From positions 1 through 9,461 of the forward strand of contig DVLH01000114.1 of the NCBI GenBank assembly GCA_018715585.1: 9,461 nt of DNA, written 5' to 3'. Within the stretch, counting starts at the first letter, position 1. Each line of letters opens with the position of its first letter. Position numbers and translations under genes: made by a program. Source of the stretch: Candidatus Aphodomonas merdavium. Its GTDB lineage: Bacteria > Bacillota > Clostridia > Christensenellales > Aristaeellaceae. The notes under the pieces were generated by a model. That model had not been told where the DNA came from, made no database searches, and saw only the letters and a list, made by a program, of their open reading frames with translations. This document shows positions 1-5,172 of the stretch, piece by piece.

Positions 1-455
1 TTCAAAAGCGAGAAAAAAGCAAAAGAATCGTCGATAGAAACCGGAGTATCCGCAACAAGCTCCATCTCGGAATAGTCATCCACGATTTTTCCTTTTTTGC
101 CAAGCTTGTCAAGCATCAGCAAAATATACACATTTCCAAGCGTATGATCGAGCCTTGCTCCCACAACGCCAACGAGGATAAACTCGTTATACCCACGCTT
201 GACCGCTTCCTTCACAGCAAAAACCGTATCAGTATCATCCTTCTCACAGGGCAGGGTGATTGTTTCAATATCGGTTTGCGGCTTTGGATGGGAATCAAAG
301 TCTCCCACAATTAATGATGGTTTTACTTTTAATCCTGCCTGATGGCGCAAACCGCTGTCACAGAAGATAAAATAATCCTCTTCCCGCAGTTGTTTGCGGA
401 TAAAATCATAATTGTTAATGGCAGCGCCGCCCACAATGATACATCTGTTTCCCAT
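1..455 (-). CDS. thiN: Thiamine pyrophosphokinase, C-terminus cut by window edge
   Basis: Thiamine pyrophosphokinase transfers pyrophosphate from ATP to thiamine to make the cofactor thiamine diphosphate in the cytoplasm. About 151 residues are visible, and family members are usually a little over 200, so the C-terminal thiamine-binding part lies beyond the left edge. The family landmarks are in order: an N-terminal strand ending IIVGGA (residues 6-11), CDSG at 32-35, the acidic GDFDS motif at 51-55, the KDDTD motif at 72-76, and GARLDHTLGN at 99-108. The start is the ATG at 455-453. It is preceded on the minus strand by AGGAG with an 8-base gap, a good Shine-Dalgarno site. No TPP riboswitch is recognisable upstream. 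The stretch is clearly more A+T-rich than the smc operon to the right. Whether thiN is read through from the PadR/DUF2812 operon or has its own promoter is unclear; TTTGGC-N16-TATAAC upstream is only a weak candidate. Confidence 0.93.
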   Translation of the reverse strand, partial: MGNRCIIVGGAAINNYDFIRKQLREEDYFIFCDSGLRHQAGLKVKPSLIVGDFDSHPKPQTDIETITLPCEKDDTDTVFAVKEAVKRGYNEFILVGVVGARLDHTLGNVYILLMLDKLGKKGKIVDDYSEMELVADTPVSIDDSFAFFSLL

Positions 456-835
456 ACGTAATTCTCCTATTTCTCAAAAAAAGTTTCAAAGGGAATGTTT
501 CCATCTGAAGGAGGCCCTGGCGGCTGCTGGAACCATCTCCGGCAAAGCCGCAGCGTTATCCGTTATAACGCCATGTAGATGCAGCCAAATCGTTTTTCCC
601 ATGTTCTTGGTGATTCTCCCCCGCAATGGCTTTTTCTTTATAATACCATGTTTCTCTTTGCCCCGTGCGATATGCGGATTTGACCCCTTCCAGCCGTGCT
701 TTTCCAGCGCAGACGCATTGGTCCCGTCATGCAGATGCAACCCCACCGCAACATGCTGCTCGGGATTTCGTTTGGGCAAAAAGGCCATCTCGGCCCGTCC
801 ATTCCATGCAGCCTCCTCTGCGTAAAGCGGCAGCA
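456..835. other. Region without a confident gene, between the DUF2812 gene and thiN
   Basis: About 380 bases hold no gene I can support. The longest minus-strand candidate starts at the ATG at 836-834. This overlaps the stop codon of the DUF2812 gene as TAATG, and the frame runs to a TGA at 486-488, giving 116 codons. Its product would be rich in Ala, Gly and His and resembles no family I know. It has no Shine-Dalgarno of its own, so it could be translated only by coupling. Two other minus-strand frames are partly open. One has ATG starts behind a strong GAGGAGG and would give peptides of 26 or 54 residues. A plus-strand frame (412-825) is also open and is probably a shadow. Several half-open frames together fit either a small uncharacterised gene or a decayed one. 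A perfect hairpin lies at 553-571. Confidence 0.5.
553..571. repeat. Perfect 7-bp inverted repeat (hairpin) upstream of thiN
   Basis: GCGTTAT pairs with ATAACGC across a 5-base loop. On the minus strand it is followed by a second, 4-bp element, CGGC-TTT-GCCG, at about 540-550. Neither is followed directly by a T-run on either strand, so a classic intrinsic terminator is not supported. It could be a transcript-end structure, a protein-binding site or chance. It lies about 100 bases upstream of the thiN start. Confidence 0.4.
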
Positions 836-2194
836 TTAGCCATAAGCGCCCAGGCGCCGGCCAATCTGGCCCATTTGCTCGCCGGACGGTTCCCAGCTGA
901 ATTCCACCCGAACCAGCAGGCCTGGGTAGCAAAGCAAGTAGGTGCTGCTCTTTGTATCGCTGTCTGCATACAGCCTGTAGGTCCTTTCCGCTCCCCAGGG
1001 CGCAGCGTCCTGTTCCACCAGTTTTCCCTTCCAAAAAGTGGAGAGAATCGCCAGGCGTTTGAGCTGCTTTTCACAGAAGCCATAGAGCGCCGGAACCTTC
1101 ACCCGGTACAGTTCATACTGCAACTCCGGAATGTCCGCAGAGGGCTCGTCATCAAGCCCGTGCTGCTGCCGGACCTCCAGCCGTTCCAAAAAGAGGGATT
1201 TATCCGGGCTGACTGTGGTGAGATAGTCATCGTAAGCGGTTTCCCGCAGATCGGAAATCGTAAAGGGCGCTTCCGCATAAGCGGGCAGGTCTTTCAGGTC
1301 CGCATGGACAAAGAGCTGCACGCCCAGGGCCAACACGCCGCTCCAGAGGAGCAAGGCAACCACAAAACTAGCCGCAGCAGTCACCCCCCGGTTGATCTTT
1401 GAGGGAACACGCCGCTGTTTCAAAAATTCTTTTACCGTCCTGGCAGAGGCAGAGACGGCCGCCAGGCACAACAGGACCGCCAGGAAGAGCACCAGCAGAA
1501 AGCTGTTGCCTGTGGCGGCCAGGCTGACCAGCCAGTAAAGCAGGCACAGGCTCAGAAGCAGCAGCATCCCCTTCTGGAACCCCGCCGTGGAAGGGGTATC
1601 CAGAAACATCCCATATTCGCCCTGCTTCTTAGCTTTCCTATGCCAGGCATTATAGACCCTCAGCTCCACCAGCGTATAGAGAAACAGCAATGTACAGCCC
1701 ATTCCTAGGAAAAGAGCCGTTGGACTTGCCAGAAGCCGCAATGTATCGCTGATGAGCGAAGAAAGGAAGAGGATTGTAGCCAACGCAGCAATCAAGCATA
1801 GAACTTTGTAAATGCGCAGGTAATTCTTTTTGCATGCATTATGGATTGCTGCCACCTCCAGGGAAGGCTCCGTATGGATGGGGGTGGGGTTTTCCTCTGC
1901 ACTATAAAACACCTGCATCTGAAACCAGGTGCACGCCAAGGCCCATCCTGTTTCGGCGCAGAAGTCAAATAAAGTCTGCTGTGCCTCCGAAGGGCCCGGG
2001 TCAAAGTCCGAGACCTTCGGAAAGTAACTTACAGTGAAAATAAGTTTCTGGGGCTGAATTTTACGATAGGTCCAAAAATAGTTGGACATTCTCTCAATCA
2101 TCCAGCCCTTTTGCGCCATATCCGCCAGATGCCGCTCTATGCCTGTATGATCATAGAACGAAAGCAATTCCAGCTTTCTCTTTTTTCCCTTCAT
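836..2194 (-). CDS. DUF2812 family membrane protein, PadR-partnered
   Basis: A 452-residue protein whose N-terminus (residues about 8-60) fits the DUF2812 pattern: a basic start, then a helix leading to MAQKGW (26-31), then an aromatic strand segment ending FTVSYFPK. This domain is commonly encoded next to PadR regulators in Firmicutes; its biochemical role is not established. Five hydrophobic segments follow, at about 129-149, 157-178, 208-227, 231-250 and 272-294. A soluble tail of roughly 155 residues (298-452) comes after them. If the N-terminus is cytoplasmic, the tail is outside the membrane. The ATG at 2194 has AAAGGA 8 bases upstream. It lies one base after the PadR stop (TGA-C-ATG), so the two genes are almost certainly cotranscribed and coupled. 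The family and topology are seen or inferred; any function as a sensor, anti-regulator or stress protein would be a guess. G+C is lower than in the smc operon. Confidence 0.85.
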   Translation of the reverse strand: MKGKKRKLELLSFYDHTGIERHLADMAQKGWMIERMSNYFWTYRKIQPQKLIFTVSYFPKVSDFDPGPSEAQQTLFDFCAETGWALACTWFQMQVFYSAEENPTPIHTEPSLEVAAIHNACKKNYLRIYKVLCLIAALATILFLSSLISDTLRLLASPTALFLGMGCTLLFLYTLVELRVYNAWHRKAKKQGEYGMFLDTPSTAGFQKGMLLLLSLCLLYWLVSLAATGNSFLLVLFLAVLLCLAAVSASARTVKEFLKQRRVPSKINRGVTAAASFVVALLLWSGVLALGVQLFVHADLKDLPAYAEAPFTISDLRETAYDDYLTTVSPDKSLFLERLEVRQQHGLDDEPSADIPELQYELYRVKVPALYGFCEKQLKRLAILSTFWKGKLVEQDAAPWGAERTYRLYADSDTKSSTYLLCYPGLLVRVEFSWEPSGEQMGQIGRRLGAYG

Positions 2195-2195
2195 G

Positions 2196-2513
2196 TCAGT
2201 GGTCCTTTCCCAATATGCGATTATAATCAGCGGTTTGCGCCTGGAGGCGCAGGTATTCCTTTTCCAGCATTCTCCGCCCTTTTTCTGTAATGATGTAGCT
2301 ACGGCGTCGGCCTTCTGCCTTGGTCTCCTGAATCATTCCCTCATGTGCAAATTGCTCCAGCAGGTCATAGAGTGTCCCGGAACCGATGCTGACCCGGTCC
2401 GCTGTGATGGCGCGAACCATCTCAAGGATATCTGCCCCGCGGCGCTCTTGGTAAAGGCAGAGCAAGATATAGAACATCTGCTCTGTCAGCGTCTTAAACC
2501 TTTCTCTTGGCAT
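2196..2513 (-). CDS. PadR family transcriptional regulator
   Basis: A 105-residue winged-helix DNA-binding protein of the small PadR (PadR-s2-like) class. The conserved core is visible: an N-terminal helix with TEQMFYILLCLYQ (10-22), the recognition-helix segment GSGTLYDLLEQFAHEGMI near 44-61, and the wing and following helix with GRRRSYIITEKGRRMLE near 67-84. A short C-terminal dimerisation helix follows. The frame is open upstream to 2675. The ATG at 2513 was chosen because protein homology begins there, AAGG sits 7 bases upstream, and the promoter and operators lie just before it. PadR proteins of this type usually repress their own operon and are released by a ligand or stress. Two matching palindromes flank this promoter. 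The gene is first in an operon with the DUF2812 gene. Confidence 0.93.
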   Translation of the reverse strand: MPRERFKTLTEQMFYILLCLYQERRGADILEMVRAITADRVSIGSGTLYDLLEQFAHEGMIQETKAEGRRRSYIITEKGRRMLEKEYLRLQAQTADYNRILGKDH

Positions 2514-2529
2514 CTTCGCACCTTCATCT

Positions 2530-2542
2530 CTCGATAATCGAG
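2530..2542. promoter_or_regulatory. Probable PadR operator O2, in the leader
   Basis: CTCGAT-A-ATCGAG is a perfect palindrome sharing the CTCGA-N3-TCGAG core with the spacer site. The two centres (2536 and 2568) are 32 bases apart, about three helical turns, which would place two bound dimers on the same face of the DNA. It lies just downstream of the expected transcription start and upstream of the padR ribosome site, so it could strengthen repression. Confidence 0.65.
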
Positions 2543-2554
2543 CTATCTGCTTAT

Positions 2555-2582
2555 AGTATAACTCGAATATCGAGTAAGTCAA
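2555..2582 (-). promoter_or_regulatory. Sigma-A-type promoter of the padR-DUF2812 operon
   Basis: On the minus strand TTGACT (2582-2577) and TATACT (2560-2555) match the -35 and -10 consensus in five of six positions each, with a 16-base spacer. Transcription would begin near 2547, giving a leader of about 35 bases before the padR ATG. The spacer is occupied by a perfect palindrome, so a bound regulator would block RNA polymerase. The element lies just downstream of the terminator that ends the preceding operon. Confidence 0.75.
2561..2575. promoter_or_regulatory. Probable PadR operator O1, in the promoter spacer
   Basis: ACTCGA-ATA-TCGAGT is a perfect 15-base palindrome with 6-base arms. 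It sits exactly between the -35 and -10 boxes. The core CTCGA-N3-TCGAG is repeated in the second site downstream. Assignment to the adjacent PadR protein is inference from position and symmetry; PadR proteins bind as dimers to inverted repeats. Confidence 0.7.
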
Positions 2583-2600
2583 TAGTTCTCGTGCAAACAG

Positions 2601-2626
2601 AAAAAAGCCCGTAGAAAACGCTACGG
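2601..2626 (-). terminator. Rho-independent terminator ending the rnc-smc-ftsY-rlmD operon
   Basis: Read on the minus strand, CCGTAG, a 6-base loop and CTACGG form a perfect 6-bp stem, followed by GC and a run of six T. This is a textbook intrinsic terminator. It lies about 210 bases after the rlmD stop and immediately before the padR promoter, so it separates the two operons. A second hairpin, GGGGC-N7-GCCCC, lies upstream in the same transcript at 2657-2673. It has no T-run and may be an accessory 3'-end structure. Confidence 0.87.
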
Positions 2627-2656
2627 ACAATTTTACGCCTAAACAATCATCATGGC

Positions 2657-2673
2657 GGGGCTTAAAACGCCCC
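2657..2673. repeat. GC-rich hairpin in the 3' region after rlmD
   Basis: GGGGC and GCCCC arms are separated by 7 A/T-rich bases. It lies 30 bases before the intrinsic terminator in the direction of rlmD transcription. The lack of a T-tract argues against an independent terminator. It could protect the mRNA 3' end. A short open frame ending in the loop is discussed in the findings. Confidence 0.4.
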
Positions 2674-2836
2674 AAAGGATTTCAGCACCTCGGTGATTGC
2701 CGCTTCCATTTGGACGGGCATTTCAGCTGCCCGGTATTTTCAGGCTTTGGTTTGCCTTGGAGATATAGCAAGAAGGCACCTGCAAGCCCGTCTGATGCAA
2801 TGCGCGCCGTATCATCGGACCCTATGCGGCACCGTT

Positions 2837-4252
2837 TTAAACCCCAGACATCTCCCCGCCCTCCAAAGGCAGCGCCGCACAAACCTTTTTCGAGCCGGCT
2901 TTTCCCTTTAAAAGCAAGGCGACGGTTTCCACATGCGCCGTCCACGGGAACATATCCACAGGCTGCGCACGGACAGCGGAGTATCCGCGTTGCGAGAGAA
3001 TGCTTACATCGCGCGCAAGCGTGGCGGGATTGCAGCTAACGTAGACGATGCGCGCGGGGGACGCGGCAGCCACGGCATGCAGCGCCTGTGGGAGCGCGCC
3101 TTTTCTGGGCGGGTCAAGCACCACGACGTCCGGCTTGCCGGCAGCCAGCAGCGCCTGCACGCGCTCCTCCACCGCGCCGCAAACAAAATCCACGTTTTCA
3201 ACGCCGTTGCGGCGCGCGTTATCGCGCGCATCCTCTACAGCGGCGGGAACGATCTCAATGCCCGTCACATGGCCCGCCGCCTGGGCGAGCGGTAGCGTCA
3301 ACGTGCCGCAGCCGCAGTAAAGGTCCCACGCCCGCTCTCCCGGGCGAAGGGCGGCAAAATCGACCGCAATGCGGCACAGCCGTTCTGCCTGTTCGCGGTT
3401 CACCTGAAAAAACGACTGCGGCGAGATGCGCATGGAAAAGCCGCACAGCGTCTCCTCCAAATAGGGCGCGCCCCACAGCAACGTACAATGCGGACCAAGG
3501 ATAACGTTCGTGCGCGCCGTGTTGGGCGACAGGACGACGGACGCCAGCCCGGGCGCCGCCGCGCGCGCACGGCGAATCAGATCCTCCTGCGCGGGGATGC
3601 GCTCGCCGTTGACGGCAAGGATCAGCATAGAAGCGCCGCTTGCCGCCTCGCGCGTCATCACATGGCGCAACAGCCCCGCATGCCTTTGCTCATCATAAGG
3701 CGGCACGCCGTTTTTAACAACCCAGCCGCGCACGGCGTCCATGAGCGCCGCGGACGTTTCCGTCTGCAAAAGGCAGCCTTCCGGCGCGTCCACCACTGCG
3801 TGGCTCCTGGCGGCAAAACAGCCGATCAGCGGCGCCGCGCTGCTGCCCGCAACGGGGAACGCCCCCTTGTTGCGGTAACGGAACGGGTTTTGCATGCCCG
3901 CCGTCTCCTCCACGCAAACGCCGTCCGCCCCGCCGATGCGCGTCAAGCAATCGAGCACGTTTTGCCGCTTGGCTTGCAGCGTCGCCTCATAACGCATGTG
4001 CAGCGCGTTGCAGCCGCCGCAGCGGGGATACTGCGGGCAAGGCGGAACGGCACGCTGCGCCGAGGGCTCAAGAACCTGCAACACCTTGGCAAACGCGTAG
4101 CGCTTTTCCACCTTGACAACCCTGGCGAGCAGTCTCTCCCCCGGCAACGCTCCCGGCACAAACACCGCCTGCCCCTCGTAGCGGCAAACGCCTTCCAGCT
4201 GTGCGCCGAGGGCATGGCAGGTCAATTCAATTGTCTCGTTCTTATGCAGCAT
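2837..4252 (-). CDS. rlmD: 23S rRNA (uracil-5-)-methyltransferase, RlmD/RumA (TrmA) family
   Basis: A 471-residue SAM-dependent RNA methyltransferase that makes 5-methyluridine in 23S rRNA. Gram-positive relatives may modify U1939, U747 or both (RlmCD), and sequence alone does not decide. An N-terminal TRAM-like RNA-binding domain (about 1-62) is followed by the iron-sulfur cysteines C72, C78 and C81 in CX5CGGC, plus C160. These four match the 4Fe-4S ligands of RumA. SFFQVN is at 280-285, the SAM-binding motif WDLYCGCGTLTLP at 309-321, and VVVLDPPRKG at 376-385. The catalytic cysteine is C407 in SCNPATLARD, and the general-base glutamate is E441 in HVETVAL. About 20 extra residues follow the usual end at LLLKG. 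The ATG at 4252 overlaps the ftsY stop as TAATG with no clear Shine-Dalgarno, so translation is probably coupled. It is the last gene before the terminator. Confidence 0.93.
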   Translation of the reverse strand: MLHKNETIELTCHALGAQLEGVCRYEGQAVFVPGALPGERLLARVVKVEKRYAFAKVLQVLEPSAQRAVPPCPQYPRCGGCNALHMRYEATLQAKRQNVLDCLTRIGGADGVCVEETAGMQNPFRYRNKGAFPVAGSSAAPLIGCFAARSHAVVDAPEGCLLQTETSAALMDAVRGWVVKNGVPPYDEQRHAGLLRHVMTREAASGASMLILAVNGERIPAQEDLIRRARAAAPGLASVVLSPNTARTNVILGPHCTLLWGAPYLEETLCGFSMRISPQSFFQVNREQAERLCRIAVDFAALRPGERAWDLYCGCGTLTLPLAQAAGHVTGIEIVPAAVEDARDNARRNGVENVDFVCGAVEERVQALLAAGKPDVVVLDPPRKGALPQALHAVAAASPARIVYVSCNPATLARDVSILSQRGYSAVRAQPVDMFPWTAHVETVALLLKGKAGSKKVCAALPLEGGEMSGV

Positions 4253-5151
4253 TAGAGGATGGCGTCCACAAAATCCGACGCGTCAAACGCTTGCAGGTCG
4301 TCAATGCCTTCGCCCACGCCGATATACCACACCGGAAGCTTGAGCTCTTGCTGAATGGCGATGGCGATTCCGCCCTTGGCCGTGCCGTCCATCTTCGTCA
4401 GCACAACGCCGTTGATATCGGCGACTTCCTTAAACATGCGCGCCTGCTGCAAGCAGTTCTGGCCGGCCGTTGCGTCCACGACAAGCATCGAGCGAAGGTT
4501 TGCCTCAGCATATTCGCGCTTGATAATCCGCGTGATCTTTTCCAGCTCGTCCATGAGGTTTTTCTTGTTGTGCAGCCGTCCCGCCGTATCGATGATCAGC
4601 AGCTCCGCACCCCTGGCCTTGGCCGCGCGGATCGCATCAAAAACGACCGCCGCCGGATCAGCGCCTTCACCGTGGCGCACGATGGGCACGCCCGCGCGCT
4701 CTGCCCAAATTTGCAGTTGGTCGGCCGCCGCCGCGCGGAACGTATCGGCCGCCGCCAGCAGCACGCCATGCTGCGCGTTCTTAAAGCGCAGCGCCAGCTT
4801 CCCGATTGTCGTCGTCTTGCCCACGCCGTTGACGCCGACCACAAGCATCACCATCGGCCATTGCAGCGGCGGCCTGCCGCCATCCATACGCTCTTTCAGC
4901 TCCTGGCGGAGCATCTCGCGCACCTGCACGGCATCGCGCACCTTTTCGCGCTTTGCGCGTTCCTTGATCGCGTCCACGATCTGCGTGGCGGCGTTCACTC
5001 CCACGTCCGCCAGGATCAAAATATCGGTCAAATCCTCATAAAACTCGTCGTCCACGACGGGAGACGCGCTCACAAGCTCGTCCACCTTGCCGCTCACGTT
5101 CTGGCGCGTGCGCGAAAGGCCCTGTTTGAGCCGTGCGAAAAAACCAGCCAT
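4252..5151 (-). CDS. ftsY: Signal recognition particle receptor FtsY
   Basis: A 299-residue SRP receptor GTPase. It docks ribosome-nascent chain-SRP complexes at the membrane by forming a heterodimer with Ffh. An amphipathic N-terminus with GFFARLKQGLSRTR (3-16) is the membrane-contact helix, followed by the helical N domain to about 90. The G domain shows GVNGVGKT at 106-113 (P-loop), DTFRAAAADQL at 136-146 (SRP-specific insertion region), DTAG at 188-191, and TKMDGTAKGG at 252-261. The C-terminal GEGIDDLQAFD is at 280-290. The long acidic A domain of enterobacterial FtsY is absent, as is usual in Firmicutes. The ATG at 5151 has a strong GAGGAGGG just upstream. The gene lies 21 bases after the smc stop and overlaps the next gene at TAATG. 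Confidence 0.98.
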   Translation of the reverse strand: MAGFFARLKQGLSRTRQNVSGKVDELVSASPVVDDEFYEDLTDILILADVGVNAATQIVDAIKERAKREKVRDAVQVREMLRQELKERMDGGRPPLQWPMVMLVVGVNGVGKTTTIGKLALRFKNAQHGVLLAAADTFRAAAADQLQIWAERAGVPIVRHGEGADPAAVVFDAIRAAKARGAELLIIDTAGRLHNKKNLMDELEKITRIIKREYAEANLRSMLVVDATAGQNCLQQARMFKEVADINGVVLTKMDGTAKGGIAIAIQQELKLPVWYIGVGEGIDDLQAFDASDFVDAIL

Positions 5152-5172
5152 ATCCGTCCCTCCTCAAGCGTT

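Noticed and set aside
553..571. Intrinsic terminator between the DUF2812 gene and thiN
   Set aside because: The stem is good but no T-run follows on either strand, so it was kept only as an inverted repeat.
456..600. TPP riboswitch upstream of thiN
   Set aside because: I see none of the conserved THI-box sequence elements, and thiN has a short, ordinary leader with a plain Shine-Dalgarno.
2514..2675. Longer PadR starting upstream at 2675
   Set aside because: The extension would be encoded across the terminator, promoter and operators. The ATG at 2513 has a suitable ribosome site and matches the family start.
3488..4255. Plus-strand open frame opposite rlmD
   Set aside because: It is antisense to a methyltransferase with all catalytic and Fe-S residues intact; composition is typical of a shadow frame.
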